DNA of 64,000 nt from Actinomycetota bacterium. GTDB lineage: Bacteria; Actinomycetota; Acidimicrobiia; Acidimicrobiales; MedAcidi-G1. Location: positions 1 through 64,000 of the forward strand of contig JABHCN010000048.1 of the NCBI GenBank assembly GCA_018673475.1, read 5' to 3'. The notes beneath the pieces are model-generated. The model was not told the origin of the DNA. It ran no database searches and saw nothing but the letters and a program-made list of their open reading frames with translations. Below are positions 34,218-45,004 of the stretch, piece by piece (position 1 is the stretch's first letter; every line of letters starts with the position of its first letter). Both the position numbers and the translations under genes were made by a program.

Positions 34218-35621
34218 GTGTACATCATCGTTGTGGGTGCCGGCGAGGTCGGCAGTTATGTCGCGGAGCGATTGAGCGGTCAGGAACACGACATCGCCCT
34301 GATCGAGGTCGACCCGGCCCGGTTCCGCGAGATCGACAAGGACCTCGACGTGCTGGCCGTCAGAGGTAGCGGCACGGACCCCGGCTGTCTGAAGCAGGCT
34401 GGCCTCGACAAGGCGGATCTGCTCGTAGCTGTAACCGCCAACGACGAGGCCAACCTGTTGTCTGCCCTGCTCGCCCGACAGGCAGGCGTGAAGAAGACGA
34501 TCGTCAGGGTCGAGTCCCGCCGCCTCAGGAGGCCCGAGGTGAACTCACTGTTCAAGGGCGTAGCGGACCATCTCGTTATCGATCCCGACGAAGAGGTCGC
34601 CGAGCAGGTCCTGAAGCTGATGGAGTACCCGGGTGCCCTCGATGTGGCCCGGATGGCAGGCGGCGAGGTGGTGGTGATCGGTGCGAGGCTTCCCGCGCAC
34701 GCTCCGCTTGTCGGTGTCACCCTTGGTGCCCTCGGTAGGGACCTGGAACCCGACTGGGACTTCATCGTCGGATCGATCACACGCCAGGCCGATGCCCATG
34801 ACCACTCCAGCAAGGAGATGACCTTCATCCCCAGGGCCGACGCGGTCCTTGTCGAGGGAGACCTGCTTCGGATCATCTGCAAGCATCGAGCCCTCAAGGA
34901 TGTCACCCACCGTCTGGGGATAGCCCGCGACATGCCGACCCGTGCCCTGCTGCTCGGTGGAGGCCGTACCGCCCAGATGCTGTCCGAGGCGCTCATCGAC
35001 CGCGGTATCGACGTGGCCATAATCGAACTTGATGAGCGACGGGCCGAGGAACTCGCTGCGGAGCTGCCACGCACCCTCGTGTTCAGGGGCGACATAGTCG
35101 ATGCCGACATGCTCGAAGAGGCCGACGTGGGTGGTCAGGACGTCGTGATCGCACTCACGGGCGAGGACGACTCCAACGTCCTGGCCTGCCTCTATGCACA
35201 GGCAGCCGGAGCCATTCGCAACGGAACCGACGGAGCCCTGAAGACCATCGCCGTGGTTCACAGGCTCAAGCTCCTGGACCTCCTGGAGACACACCAGGTT
35301 GGAGCGACCCTCAGCCCCAGAACCGCTACGGCCAACAGCGTCCTCAGGTTCGTACGCGGCGATGTTGGAACGGTTGCGGCTGTTGCCACATACCTCCAGG
35401 GTGACGTCGAGATTCTGGAGTTCGCCGTATCGGACTCCTGTCCATGTGCCGGGAGCACGGTGGCAGAACTGCACATGCCTCATGACTCCCTGATCGGAGC
35501 CATCGTCAGAGACGGAAAGGCTCAGATAGCACGCGGACGGAGCACCCTGCGCGCCCGGGACCATGTTGTGGTCCTCGCCAAACCGGAGTCTGTCGACAGG
35601 GTCACCGCCCTGTTCGCCTGA
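34218..35621 (+). CDS. trkA: Trk potassium uptake NAD-binding regulatory subunit
   Basis: A 467-residue peripheral membrane protein with two RCK_N/RCK_C repeats. The first Rossmann motif VGAGEVGSYVAERL is at the N-terminus and a second (LLLGGGRTAQMLSEAL) begins near residue 239. It gates TrkH channels in response to nucleotides. GAGGA lies upstream of the GTG start, and the gene is followed by two trkH genes. The second Rossmann motif is weaker (GGGRTA), as is often the case in the second half of TrkA. Confidence 0.95.
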   Translation: MYIIVVGAGEVGSYVAERLSGQEHDIALIEVDPARFREIDKDLDVLAVRGSGTDPGCLKQAGLDKADLLVAVTANDEANLLSALLARQAGVKKTIVRVESRRLRRPEVNSLFKGVADHLVIDPDEEVAEQVLKLMEYPGALDVARMAGGEVVVIGARLPAHAPLVGVTLGALGRDLEPDWDFIVGSITRQADAHDHSSKEMTFIPRADAVLVEGDLLRIICKHRALKDVTHRLGIARDMPTRALLLGGGRTAQMLSEALIDRGIDVAIIELDERRAEELAAELPRTLVFRGDIVDADMLEEADVGGQDVVIALTGEDDSNVLACLYAQAAGAIRNGTDGALKTIAVVHRLKLLDLLETHQVGATLSPRTATANSVLRFVRGDVGTVAAVATYLQGDVEILEFAVSDSCPCAGSTVAELHMPHDSLIGAIVRDGKAQIARGRSTLRARDHVVVLAKPESVDRVTALFA

Positions 35622-35644
35622 CCCTTTCGGGGCTCGCCGACCCT

Positions 35645-37144
35645 GTGGCCACCGGTACCAGCAGTCGCCCATGGGCGTCATGGACAGCCGCCACTGCATG
35701 GGCCGTGTCTGCCGCCCTTCTCATGGTTGGGGCTCTGGCCGTGTGCTCAGGGCTTATCGACCTGATCGAACATGGTGCCGACTCGTCGACCCTGCTGATC
35801 ACCGGGAGCGGAATGGGCCTGCTCGGAGCCCTGCTGTTTGGTCGTGTAGCCGGTCCGGACAAGGCCAGGCCTGTCGACATCATTGCGGCGACAACCTTGG
35901 CGATGACACTTGGAATTCTCCTCGTAGCCGGCCTGTACGTCATGACCGGTGCGGCTCAGCGGCCCGACGACGCCCTCTTCGAGGCGACCACCGGCATTAC
36001 GACCACGGCAATGAGCGTTATCGATCCGACGGGCCTCGGATACGGACTGCGCTTCCTGCGGTCAGGTAGTCAGTGGTTGGGGGGCTTCGCCGCCCTGCTG
36101 GTTGGCATAGTGATTCTTCCGTTCTTCGGCTTCGGGAGGGAGTTTGCCGACCGCTCCAGTTCCGGCGGGTTCCGACCGCTGGCGCCCGACGAGATGTCCG
36201 CAACACGCAACATCCTCCGGTTGTACATCCCCGGCACAGGCCTCATCTGGGGTGGCTACATGCTCGCAGGCATGTCAGCGTTCGACGGTCTCCTGCTTGC
36301 AATGTCCACCGTTTCCACTGGCGGCTTCACGAACGGTGCCAACGAATTCGCAGACCCGTCGGTTCAGTGGGTGGCGATTGTAGGGATGCTCCTCGCTGGA
36401 TCGAGCATGGTGACGCTGTGGCACCTTGTCGTAGGCAGGGGAGGGCTCCACCGTCAGACAGGTCTGGCGATGTACCTGGGCCTGCATGTGACGGGTGTTC
36501 TCCTGTTGGTGCTCCTATCGACAGGAATCGACCTGGCCGCGGCCCGTCGCCTGTTGTTCGTGGTAGCGGCATCGGTTTCAACTACGGGCTTCCCAATGGG
36601 CGTTCCTGTCGGATGGCCGGCAGGAGCACCGGTGCTACTGCTTCTTCTGGTTTCGATTGGGGCCATGAGCGGATCAGCCGGGGGTGGTCTCCAGATACGT
36701 CAGCACAGGGCACTCATGAAGCTGGCACTCCGTGAGATGGCCCGACAACTCCACCCCAGAGCGGTCCTGAAGGTGCGTCTGGCCGGGCGCGTCGCCGGTG
36801 AGGACACGCTGCGCCAGATCGTCGTCCTCCAGTTCCTATTCGTGGCGGTGATCTTCTCCACCGCATTCCTGGTCGCCGTGTTCGGCCTCGACCTGGCCAG
36901 CGCCATCTCGGCAGCCGTACACGCCACCGCAACTGCCGGGCCGGTACGCGGCCTCGATGGAGTCATGGTTGATCCAACCGAGTGGTCCCGCTCGGTACGT
37001 CTGGCCCTGCTCCCGGCGATGGTGTTCGGCCGACTGTCCATCTATCCAGCTGTTGTTGCAGTCGCCGCGCTCTTGAACCTCCTTCGCGACAAGGCCAGGG
37101 TCAGGCGTCGCTACAGGGCACACAGACATGGTGGAAGCCTGTGA
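35645..37144 (+). CDS. TrkH-family potassium channel subunit with altered first filter
   Basis: A 499-residue membrane protein with the fourfold M1-P-M2 layout of TrkH. The pore loops after the first keep their filter Gly (STVSTGGFTNG, ASVSTTGFPMG, TATAGPVRG), but the first loop reads GITTTAMSV, with Ala122 where the neighbour paralogue has Gly123 in GFSCTGSTV. That Gly forms part of the K+ filter, so this subunit may conduct poorly, pass another ion, or serve as a regulatory partner. It lies 23 bases after trkA, and its stop overlaps the GTG of the second trkH. Sequencing error at one codon cannot be excluded. Confidence 0.9.
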   Translation: MATGTSSRPWASWTAATAWAVSAALLMVGALAVCSGLIDLIEHGADSSTLLITGSGMGLLGALLFGRVAGPDKARPVDIIAATTLAMTLGILLVAGLYVMTGAAQRPDDALFEATTGITTTAMSVIDPTGLGYGLRFLRSGSQWLGGFAALLVGIVILPFFGFGREFADRSSSGGFRPLAPDEMSATRNILRLYIPGTGLIWGGYMLAGMSAFDGLLLAMSTVSTGGFTNGANEFADPSVQWVAIVGMLLAGSSMVTLWHLVVGRGGLHRQTGLAMYLGLHVTGVLLLVLLSTGIDLAAARRLLFVVAASVSTTGFPMGVPVGWPAGAPVLLLLLVSIGAMSGSAGGGLQIRQHRALMKLALREMARQLHPRAVLKVRLAGRVAGEDTLRQIVVLQFLFVAVIFSTAFLVAVFGLDLASAISAAVHATATAGPVRGLDGVMVDPTEWSRSVRLALLPAMVFGRLSIYPAVVAVAALLNLLRDKARVRRRYRAHRHGGSL

Positions 37145-38670
37145 AGCGTCCAGCAGGCAGGTGGGAGACCACGACTGGGCAGGTAACCGGAATCGCCCTC
37201 CTCTTTGTCTCCGCAGGCATGCTCGGATCGGCAGTAATCGAATCCATCGGTGGAGACCAGGGGCTGGCAATGACGCTGGCTGCCCTGGTGACTCTCGTAC
37301 CCGGGGCGGCGCTGTGGCTGTCGACTCGACCCGGCCAGATTGACAGGGCAGCGGTCTTTTCGGCAGTGGCCGGAACGTGGCTCATCGTGTCGGTATTCGG
37401 CGCACTTCCGTATCTCTTTGCCGGCACTTTCAATCGGTCCGGAATCGGCTTTCCGGTTGTCCTCGCCGATGCACTGTTCGAATCGGTTTCCGGGTTCTCC
37501 TGCACCGGCTCAACGGTCTTCGGGTCTCACAACCTGATTGCGGACCAGGGGCCGGGCATCTTGATGTACCGCCAGTTCACCCAGTGGATCGGCGGCATGG
37601 GAATCGTCGTGTTGGTTGTGACCGTGCTACCCGCCCTGCGCGCGAGCGGTCTCGGCCTCATCGGGGCGGAGGCCCCCGGGGAGGGTGGTGACCGACTCGC
37701 CCCCCGAATGGCCCAGACCGCCAGGCGGTTCTGGTATCTCTATGCCGGCCTGACGGGCCTGATCGCAGTCGCCCTCATTGCAGTGGGCATGTCACTGTTC
37801 GACGCCGTAGCACATGCATTCACCACGGCGTCAACCGGTGGCTTCTCCACGAGAGACGCCTCGATCGGCTACTGGGACAGCGTCGCTGTAGAGATGGTCA
37901 TCATGATCGGCCTCATACTCGGTGCAGCAAACTTCACACTTCACTCGAGATCCCTTGTCGCAAGGCGTCCGGTCCACCACCACGACCCGGAGTTCCGAGG
38001 CTATATCTGGCTCCTCACCGGAGCCACCCTGGTTGTAACCATCCTGTTGGTGGACGACGGAATGGGGTTCACGCGGTCGCTTCGCTCGGCTGCCTTCAAC
38101 GTCGTCACGCTCGGTACCAGCGGTGGCTTCGGCAATGCCACAGGCCCCGGCAGCGACGGAGACTTCGTGAGATGGGCTGCTGGCCCCCAACTCATTCTGC
38201 TGATCCTTTTGATGACAGGTGGCTGCACCGGTTCGACCTCAGGTGGGGTGAAGGTCATGCGGTTGATAATTGGCATTTCCCACGCCCGCAGAACCCTCCG
38301 CGGTATTCGCCACCCACGCGCTGTTCTACCTGTGCGACACGGAACCGGGGTCATGGCTGAGCCCATGGTTGAACGGATTGCGGGCTTCATGGTCGTCTAC
38401 GGAATGCTCGTGGTGTCCGGGACGCTCGTGGTAGCCGCTCTCGGAACCGATCTGGTGACTGCCATGGGCGGGGTAGTCGGATCTCTCGGCAATATGGGTC
38501 CCGCCCTGAACAGGGCCGGACCAACTGCGTCTTTCGTCGACGGGTTCTCAACACCGGCCCGCATGGTGCTGGCATTCCTGATGCTCGTCGGGCGCCTGGA
38601 ACTCTTCCCCATGCTGTTGATGCTGGTGGCTCCGTACAGGACTCTCCACGATCGGGTCCGCTCCCGCTGA
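37141..38670 (+). CDS. trkH: TrkH-family potassium uptake protein
   Basis: A 509-residue channel subunit of the K+ uptake system. All four pore loops keep their filter Gly: GFSCTGSTV (Gly123), TTASTGGFST, LGTSGGFGN and SLGNMGPALN. The rest has the usual TrkH elements such as QWIGGMGIVVLVV and MTGGCTGSTSGGVKVMR, and GRLELFPML close to the end. The GTG at 37141 overlaps the stop of the preceding paralogue by four bases. Two TrkH genes behind one TrkA suggest either a heteromeric channel or two channels sharing a regulator. Confidence 0.95.
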   Translation: MKRPAGRWETTTGQVTGIALLFVSAGMLGSAVIESIGGDQGLAMTLAALVTLVPGAALWLSTRPGQIDRAAVFSAVAGTWLIVSVFGALPYLFAGTFNRSGIGFPVVLADALFESVSGFSCTGSTVFGSHNLIADQGPGILMYRQFTQWIGGMGIVVLVVTVLPALRASGLGLIGAEAPGEGGDRLAPRMAQTARRFWYLYAGLTGLIAVALIAVGMSLFDAVAHAFTTASTGGFSTRDASIGYWDSVAVEMVIMIGLILGAANFTLHSRSLVARRPVHHHDPEFRGYIWLLTGATLVVTILLVDDGMGFTRSLRSAAFNVVTLGTSGGFGNATGPGSDGDFVRWAAGPQLILLILLMTGGCTGSTSGGVKVMRLIIGISHARRTLRGIRHPRAVLPVRHGTGVMAEPMVERIAGFMVVYGMLVVSGTLVVAALGTDLVTAMGGVVGSLGNMGPALNRAGPTASFVDGFSTPARMVLAFLMLVGRLELFPMLLMLVAPYRTLHDRVRSR

Positions 38671-38718
38671 CCCGTCCAGTGAGCACCACCCGGGATGGGC
38701 TAGAGCCACCACCCGGCC

Positions 38719-38724
38719 TATATT
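38719..38724 (+). promoter_or_regulatory. gltB: Candidate -10 box of gltBD
   Basis: TATATT is the most A+T-rich element between trkH and gltB. It would give a transcript start near 38731 and a leader of about 180 bases before the gltB ATG. The -35 region is not clear. Confidence 0.4.
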
Positions 38725-38730
38725 GGTTGC

Positions 38731-38911
38731 TCAGATTCGGGAGACGGATGCAGGTTCTGCACCTCTCCGCCCCAGGTGCCGGCCCAGCCGGCGGGGAGCC
38801 CCACTGTCGTGGCCGCATCCGAGGTTGCCCCCGGCAGCCGTGACTCTGGCCGACGACGCCCAGGTCCGGAGAGCCTCAGTCTTGAACACAGCTGCGTACA
38901 GGTAGGAACCG
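38731..38911 (+). promoter_or_regulatory. Structured 5' leader of gltBD
   Basis: This leader is G+C-rich and holds small hairpins: GCAG-GTT-CTGC at 38750-38760 and GCCGGC-CCA-GCCGGC at 38778-38792, with flanking CCCC (38770-38773) able to pair with GGGG (38793-38796). AGGTAGGA near 38900-38907 is the gltB ribosome-binding site. I do not recognise a known riboswitch. A short ORF inside it is listed separately. Confidence 0.35.
38748..38843 (+). CDS. Possible 31-residue leader peptide upstream of gltB
   Basis: An ATG at 38748 with GGGAG four bases upstream opens a 31-codon frame ending at TGA 38841-38843, inside the long gltB leader. The peptide begins MQVLHLSAPGAGP and is rich in Gly, Pro and Arg. 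The GCCGGC hairpin lies within its coding part, so translation could affect folding and so gltB expression. It is short and its codon use is not diagnostic, so this may be chance. Confidence 0.25.
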   Translation: MQVLHLSAPGAGPAGGEPHCRGRIRGCPRQP

Positions 38912-41900
38912 ATGTCAACACATGGGCCGCAGGCCAGGGGTCTCTACGATCCCCGCTTCGAACACGACGCATGCGGCGTCAACTTCGTGTGCCACCTGCG
39001 CGGTGAGGCCAGCCATGAGATCGTGGACCTTGGAATCGGAGCCCTGTGCAACATGGCCCATCGAGGTGCACTGGGTGCCGAGATGAACACCGGCGACGGG
39101 GCCGGCATTCTCATTCAGGTTCCTGATGCCTTCTACCGCGACGTTGTCGACTTCGAGTTGCCGGATGCTGGCGAGTACGCAACCGGAATCGCCTTTCTCC
39201 CGCGCGATCCCCGTGATGCAGCGTCGGTGGAAGCGACCATCGCCTCGCTGGCCGCGGACGAGGGCCTCGAGATTCTCGGCTGGCGCGACCTGCCCGTTGA
39301 CAACTCGATGATCGGATCGGCAGCCAAGGCTGCTGAACCGACCTTCCGGCAGGTGTTCATCGCGTGCTGCGACACCGGAGGCACGAGGTTGGCTGGGCTC
39401 CACCTTGACCGACTCGCCTACATGCTCCGAAAGAGGTCTGAACACGAGATCAGCCTCAACCAGAGCGACGACGCTGCGGTTGGCATGGGAGGCGCAGGTG
39501 CTGGACATGACGGTGTGTACTTCGCATCCCTCTCGTCACGGACCATCGTCTACAAGGGGATGCTCACCACAGATCAGCTCGCTGCATTCTTCCCAGACCT
39601 GACCGATCCGCGCATGAAGAGCGCAATGGCGCTGGTTCACTCCCGCTTCTCGACGAACACGTTTCCCTCCTGGCCGCTTGCGCATCCCTATCGTCTCGTC
39701 GCCCACAACGGCGAGATCAACACGGTGCAGGGGAACAGGAACTGGATGCGTGCACGGGAGGCACTCCTCGAGACCGATCTGCTTCCCGGTGACCTGGAGC
39801 GGATCTTCCCGATCTGCACCCCGGGCGCCAGCGACACCGCCGGCTTCGACGAAGCCCTCGAACTCCTCTACCTGGGCGGCTACCCGTTGCCCGAGGCCGT
39901 CATGATGATGATCCCAGAGCCCTGGGAGAACCACCGGGAAATGGATCCTGACCGGCTGGCCTTCTATGAGTACCACTCCTCCCTGATTGAGCCATGGGAT
40001 GGCCCGGCCTCGATCGCGTTCACCGATGGCTCGGTGATCGGGGCTGTCCTGGACCGCAACGGTCTGCGACCGAGCCGCTACTGGGTAACCGACGACGATC
40101 TGGTGGTTATGGCCAGCGAGGTCGGCGTGGTCGACATCGCATCATCGAAGGTCATCGAGAAGGGCCGCCTTGAGCCCGGCCGAATGTTTCTCATCGACAC
40201 ACTCCAGGGAAGGATCATCCGGGACGACGAGATCAAGGCGAATCTGGCATCCGCCCGGCCATACAGACAATGGCTCGACGACAACCTGGTTCATCTGGCC
40301 GACCTCCCTGCAGGTAATGCTGCGCCGGGACCGGACGGCCGGGTGGTCCGTCGACAGCAGGCCTTCGGCTACACGCTCGAGGAACTGAAGTTGCTCGTCG
40401 CTCCAATGGCCAGAGACGCCAAGGAGGCGATCGGCTCCATGGGCTCGGACACCCCGGTGGCCGCTCTGTCGGGACGTGCCAGGCTCGTCTACGACTACTT
40501 CCAGCAGTTGTTTGCACAGGTAACCAACCCACCGCTCGATGCAATGCGCGAGGAACTCATCACCTCGGTTGCTGGAAACATTGGTGCCGAGGCAAACCTG
40601 CTTCGTCCAACTGCCGAGAGCTGTCGACAGATCCGCCTACCTCATCCGGTTCTAACCGAGGCGGAGTTGGCCTCGATCATCAGACTCGACGGTGCGGCTG
40701 ACCCCTCGAACTTCAAGACGACGGTGCTCGATGCCTGCTACCCGGTCGAGGACGGTGGTTCCGGCCTCACCAGAGCACTCGAACGTCTGGCAGTCGAGGC
40801 ATCGGAGGCAATCCGCAGCGGTTCCAACGTGATCGTCATCAGCGACCGTGGCGCCGATGTCGACATGGCTCCAGTTCCCTCCCTGCTCGCCACCGGAGCA
40901 GTCCACCACCACCTGATAGCCGAAAAGACGCGGACGCTCGTGGGCCTTGTGGTCGAGAGCGGCGATGCCAGAGAGGTCCACCATGTTGCGCTGCTCCTCG
41001 GCTTCGGTGCCGGGGGCGTCTGCCCGTATGTCGCATTTGAGTCCATAGACCTGATGCTCACGACGGGAGCACACGGGCTACCTGCGACGCTGACCCCAGA
41101 GGCAGCCAGACAGAACTTCATCCGGGCGTGTGACAAGGGCATCTTGAAGGTGATGTCCAAGATGGGCATCTCCACGGTGGCCTCCTACACGGGAGCCCAG
41201 ATCTTTGAGGCCATTGGCCTCGGTGGCGAGGTGGTCGACCGCTGCTTCAGGGGAGTGGTCAGCCGGCTGGGCGGTGTCGGCTTCGATGTCCTGGCCGACG
41301 AGGTGGCCCATCGCCACGCTGCGGCGTTTCCCGAGCGTCCCGAGGAGAGGGCGCACAGAACCCTCGAGGTGGGAGGTGAATACCAGTGGCGCCGTGAGGG
41401 TGAACACCATCTGTTCAACCCTGAGACCGTCTTTCGCCTCCAGCATGCAACCCGGACAGGTCGCTATGACATCTTCAGGGAGTACACCCGGATGGTCGAC
41501 GATCAGGCACGGAACCTGGCGACGCTCCGGGGTCTGTTCCGATTCCGCGACAACCTGCGACCCGCCATAGACATTGAGGAGGTCGAACCGGTCAGCGAAA
41601 TCGTCAGACGCTTTGCCACCGGTGCAATGTCGTACGGATCGATCTCGGCCGAAGCCCACGAGACACTGGCCATCGCAATGAACCGACTCGGCGGCAAGTC
41701 CAATACCGGTGAGGGGGGCGAGGACCCTTCCCGCTACCTGCCCGAACGGAACGGCGACCTGCGCAGGTCTGCGATAAAGCAGGTCGCCTCAGGGCGTTTC
41801 GGCGTGACAAGCGAGTACCTCGTCAACAGCGACGACCTTCAGATCAAGATGGCCCAGGGCGCCAAGCCGGGGGAGGGCGGGCAACTTCCAGGCCACAAGG

Positions 41901-43528
41901 TGTACCCATGGATCGCCCGTACACGCCACTCCACACCGGGTGTTGCCCTCATCTCGCCTCCACCTCACCACGACATCTACTCAATCGAAGATCTGGCGCA
42001 GCTGGTTCACGACCTCAAGAACTCCAATCCGTCCAGCCGGGTGCATGTCAAGCTCGTAGCAGAGGTGGGCGTCGGCACGGTTGCTGCCGGCGTCTCCAAG
42101 GCGCACGCAGACGTCGTCTTGATATCGGGCCACGATGGCGGAACGGGTGCCTCCCCCCTGACCTCCATCAAGCATGCCGGAGCGCCCTGGGAGTTGGGCC
42201 TGGCCGAAACCCAACAGACCCTCCTGATGAACAATCTTAGGGACAGGATCGTCGTCCAGGTGGACGGCCAACTCAAGACCGGCCGTGACGTCGTTATCGC
42301 CGCTCTGCTGGGAGCCGATGAGTTCGGGTTCGCCACGGCACCGCTTGTTGTCTCCGGCTGCGTGATGATGCGGGTCTGTCACCTGGACACCTGCCCCGTT
42401 GGCGTAGCAACACAGAATCCTGAACTCCGGAAGAAGTTCTCCGGAAAGCCGGAGTTCGTGGTGACATTCTTTGAGTTCCTGGCAGAGGAGGTGAGAGAGA
42501 TCCTGGCGTCTCTCGGCTTCCGGAGTATCCAGGAGGCGATCGGACAGGTCGAGGTACTCGACACGGTTGACGCCATCGACCACTGGAAGGCATCGCACCT
42601 GGATCTCAAACCGATCCTGCATATGCCCGACCTGCCCGAAGCCGCCGACCGCTGCAACACCGGCGGACAGGACCACGGACTCGATGCAGCCCTCGACAAT
42701 GACCTGATCAGGATGGCGGCAGCCTCACTGGAGAGCGGATCACCGACCACCATCACCTGCCCTGTTCGGAACGTGAACAGGGCAGTCGGCACGATGCTCG
42801 GCTACGAGTTGACCAGGCGCTACGGCGGCAGTGGTCTGCCGGATGACACGATCCGAGTCAACCTCGAGGGCTCGGCCGGCAACAGCCTCGGGGCATTTGT
42901 ACCGAAGGGCATAACTCTTCGGCTGTCCGGCGATGCAAACGACTATGTGGGCAAGGGCCTCTCCGGTGGACGGATCATCATCAGCCCTCCTGGCGACTCA
43001 CCCTTCCTTGCCGAGGAGCAGGTGATTGCCGGCAACGTCATCCTCTACGGAGCGACTTCGGGAGAGGCGTTCATCAGGGGCAGGGTCGGCGAACGCTTCT
43101 GCGTCCGCAACTCGGGTGCCCTGGCTGTGGTTGAGGGAGTTGGTGACCATGGATGTGAGTACATGACCGGCGGTCGGGCTGTGGTTCTGGGTGGAATCGG
43201 ACGCAACTTCGCTGCAGGCATGTCGGGTGGAGTCGCCTTCGTCTATGACCCGACAGGCATGGCGCGGACACGGGTGAATCCTGAGATGGTGATCCTGGAG
43301 GATCCAGACGACGAGGACCGCGACTGGCTGCGTGTCGTGGTCGAACGCCATCACGTGGAGACCAGCTCTGGCCTCGCCGAGGCACTGCTCGGCGACTGGA
43401 GCACTACGGCCAACTCCTTCTTCAGGGTCATGCCGGTCGACTACAAACGCGTCCTCGAGGCCGCAGCGGCAGCTCGCGCCGCTGGAGGCGACGAGGTCGA
43501 GGCGATCATGGCCTCGACCCGGGACTGA
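38912..43528 (+). CDS. gltB: Glutamate synthase large subunit
   Basis: A 1538-residue full-length GOGAT large subunit. Cys21 in HDACGVNF becomes the N-terminal nucleophile of the glutaminase domain after removal of a 20-residue propeptide. The central and FMN-binding domains follow ([18 protein letters not shown] and [12 protein letters not shown]), then the 3Fe-4S cysteines in [15 protein letters not shown] and the C-terminal GXGXG beta-helix domain. It makes two glutamates from glutamine and 2-oxoglutarate with electrons from GltD. The stop is nine bases before gltD. Confidence 0.98.
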   Translation: MSTHGPQARGLYDPRFEHDACGVNFVCHLRGEASHEIVDLGIGALCNMAHRGALGAEMNTGDGAGILIQVPDAFYRDVVDFELPDAGEYATGIAFLPRDPRDAASVEATIASLAADEGLEILGWRDLPVDNSMIGSAAKAAEPTFRQVFIACCDTGGTRLAGLHLDRLAYMLRKRSEHEISLNQSDDAAVGMGGAGAGHDGVYFASLSSRTIVYKGMLTTDQLAAFFPDLTDPRMKSAMALVHSRFSTNTFPSWPLAHPYRLVAHNGEINTVQGNRNWMRAREALLETDLLPGDLERIFPICTPGASDTAGFDEALELLYLGGYPLPEAVMMMIPEPWENHREMDPDRLAFYEYHSSLIEPWDGPASIAFTDGSVIGAVLDRNGLRPSRYWVTDDDLVVMASEVGVVDIASSKVIEKGRLEPGRMFLIDTLQGRIIRDDEIKANLASARPYRQWLDDNLVHLADLPAGNAAPGPDGRVVRRQQAFGYTLEELKLLVAPMARDAKEAIGSMGSDTPVAALSGRARLVYDYFQQLFAQVTNPPLDAMREELITSVAGNIGAEANLLRPTAESCRQIRLPHPVLTEAELASIIRLDGAADPSNFKTTVLDACYPVEDGGSGLTRALERLAVEASEAIRSGSNVIVISDRGADVDMAPVPSLLATGAVHHHLIAEKTRTLVGLVVESGDAREVHHVALLLGFGAGGVCPYVAFESIDLMLTTGAHGLPATLTPEAARQNFIRACDKGILKVMSKMGISTVASYTGAQIFEAIGLGGEVVDRCFRGVVSRLGGVGFDVLADEVAHRHAAAFPERPEERAHRTLEVGGEYQWRREGEHHLFNPETVFRLQHATRTGRYDIFREYTRMVDDQARNLATLRGLFRFRDNLRPAIDIEEVEPVSEIVRRFATGAMSYGSISAEAHETLAIAMNRLGGKSNTGEGGEDPSRYLPERNGDLRRSAIKQVASGRFGVTSEYLVNSDDLQIKMAQGAKPGEGGQLPGHKVYPWIARTRHSTPGVALISPPPHHDIYSIEDLAQLVHDLKNSNPSSRVHVKLVAEVGVGTVAAGVSKAHADVVLISGHDGGTGASPLTSIKHAGAPWELGLAETQQTLLMNNLRDRIVVQVDGQLKTGRDVVIAALLGADEFGFATAPLVVSGCVMMRVCHLDTCPVGVATQNPELRKKFSGKPEFVVTFFEFLAEEVREILASLGFRSIQEAIGQVEVLDTVDAIDHWKASHLDLKPILHMPDLPEAADRCNTGGQDHGLDAALDNDLIRMAAASLESGSPTTITCPVRNVNRAVGTMLGYELTRRYGGSGLPDDTIRVNLEGSAGNSLGAFVPKGITLRLSGDANDYVGKGLSGGRIIISPPGDSPFLAEEQVIAGNVILYGATSGEAFIRGRVGERFCVRNSGALAVVEGVGDHGCEYMTGGRAVVLGGIGRNFAAGMSGGVAFVYDPTGMARTRVNPEMVILEDPDDEDRDWLRVVVERHHVETSSGLAEALLGDWSTTANSFFRVMPVDYKRVLEAAAAARAAGGDEVEAIMASTRD

Positions 43529-43537
43529 GGGGGAACA

Positions 43538-44998
43538 GTGGGAGACATAAGGGGCTTCATCAAGCACGACCGCCAGCTACCTGAGCGCCGCTCGGTTCCC
43601 GTGAGGCTCAGAGACTGGCGAGAGGTCTACGAACCCTTCCCCGAGCCGGACCTGAGACGTCAGGCGAGCAGGTGCATGGACTGCGGTATTCCCTTCTGCA
43701 ACCACGGCTGCCCTCTCGGCAACCTGATCCCGGACTGGAACGACCTCACCTTCCGGGGCCAGTGGCGCGAGGCCATCGAGCGGCTTCATTCAACAAACAA
43801 CTTCCCGGAGTTCACAGGACGTCTGTGCCCTGCCCCATGCGAGGCCGCCTGCGTGCTCGGCATCAACGAACCAGCGGTAACCATCAAACAGGTTGAGGTC
43901 TCAATCGTGGACAGAGCCTGGGAGGAGGGCTGGATCAGACCAGTACCGGCGTCGAGGCGCAGTGGCCGGCGCGTTGCGGTAGTCGGTTCCGGTCCAGCTG
44001 GCCTTGCAGCGGCGCAGCAGTTGACTCGGGCTGGTCACGAGGTGGTGGTCTTTGAACGCGCCGACCGGATTGGAGGCCTGCTCCGGTTCGGCATCCCCGA
44101 GTTCAAGCTGGAGAAGCGCCACCTTGACCGGCGCTTGGCCCAGATGGAGGCAGAGGGCACAGAGTTCCGAACCAGGACCAACGTGGGCAGTGATCTGGCC
44201 TTGCATGAACTCAGGGAGGACTACGACGCAGTTGTCCTCGCCTGTGGTGCAACCAGGTGCCGTGACCTGCCCATCCCGGGCCGGAACCTTGACGGGATCA
44301 TGCAGGCCATGGAGTTCCTTCCGTGGGCAAACCGTGTCCAGGAGGGCGACCTTGATCGGTCGCCCGTGTCAGCGGAGGGCAAGCACGTCGTAATCATCGG
44401 TGGAGGCGATACCGGAGCGGACTGCCTTGGAACGGCACTCCGACAGGGTGCAGCGAGCGTGCACCAGTTCGAGATCATGCCGCGCCCCGCTGACGAACGC
44501 CCCGAGGCCAACCCATGGCCGACGTGGCCAACTCTCTTCAGGGTCTCATCAGCCCACGAGGAGGGCGGTCGGCGGCGGTTCGCCATCAACACCGAGGAGT
44601 TTCTTGGCGAGGAGGGACACGTGGCCTTCCTTCGAACCCACGGGGTAACTGTCGGGAGCGTCGATGGCCGACCCTCGTTTGAGAAGATCGACGGCTCCGA
44701 AGAGACTTTCAGGGCGGACCTTGTGCTGTTGGCCATGGGCTTCACGGGACCAGAGACAGATGAGCTGGCCGATGGAGTGGACCTCGCTCTGGACCAGCGC
44801 GGAAACGTTGCCCGTGACGGGTTCTTCGCTGCTTCGGCAGGCGGTGTGTTCGTCTGCGGCGACATGGGACGGGGACAGTCGCTCATTGTCTGGGCCATAG
44901 CCGAGGGCAGGTCCTGTGCTGCTGCCGTCGACGAGTTCCTGGTCGGGTCGACCTCGCTTCCGGCCCCGATAGTGCCTGACGCATCGCCACTTCGCTGA
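43538..44998 (+). CDS. gltD: Glutamate synthase small subunit
   Basis: A 486-residue flavoprotein that passes electrons from NADPH to GltB. The N-terminus has the two four-cysteine clusters for 4Fe-4S centres (CMDCGIPFCNHGCPLG and CPAPCEAAC), then the FAD motif VVGSGPAGLAAAQQL and the NADPH motif VIIGGGDTGADCLG. The GTG start is preceded by GAGGGGGA. It forms an operon with gltB and ends before a hairpin that could be a terminator. Confidence 0.98.
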   Translation: MGDIRGFIKHDRQLPERRSVPVRLRDWREVYEPFPEPDLRRQASRCMDCGIPFCNHGCPLGNLIPDWNDLTFRGQWREAIERLHSTNNFPEFTGRLCPAPCEAACVLGINEPAVTIKQVEVSIVDRAWEEGWIRPVPASRRSGRRVAVVGSGPAGLAAAQQLTRAGHEVVVFERADRIGGLLRFGIPEFKLEKRHLDRRLAQMEAEGTEFRTRTNVGSDLALHELREDYDAVVLACGATRCRDLPIPGRNLDGIMQAMEFLPWANRVQEGDLDRSPVSAEGKHVVIIGGGDTGADCLGTALRQGAASVHQFEIMPRPADERPEANPWPTWPTLFRVSSAHEEGGRRRFAINTEEFLGEEGHVAFLRTHGVTVGSVDGRPSFEKIDGSEETFRADLVLLAMGFTGPETDELADGVDLALDQRGNVARDGFFAASAGGVFVCGDMGRGQSLIVWAIAEGRSCAAAVDEFLVGSTSLPAPIVPDASPLR

Positions 44999-45004
44999 TG
45001 CTGT

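Noticed and set aside
38725-38911. Cobalamin riboswitch in the gltB leader
   Set aside because: A GCCCCACTGT stretch recalls the family's GCCACTG core, but the GGGAA and B12-box elements are missing and gltB is not a usual target.
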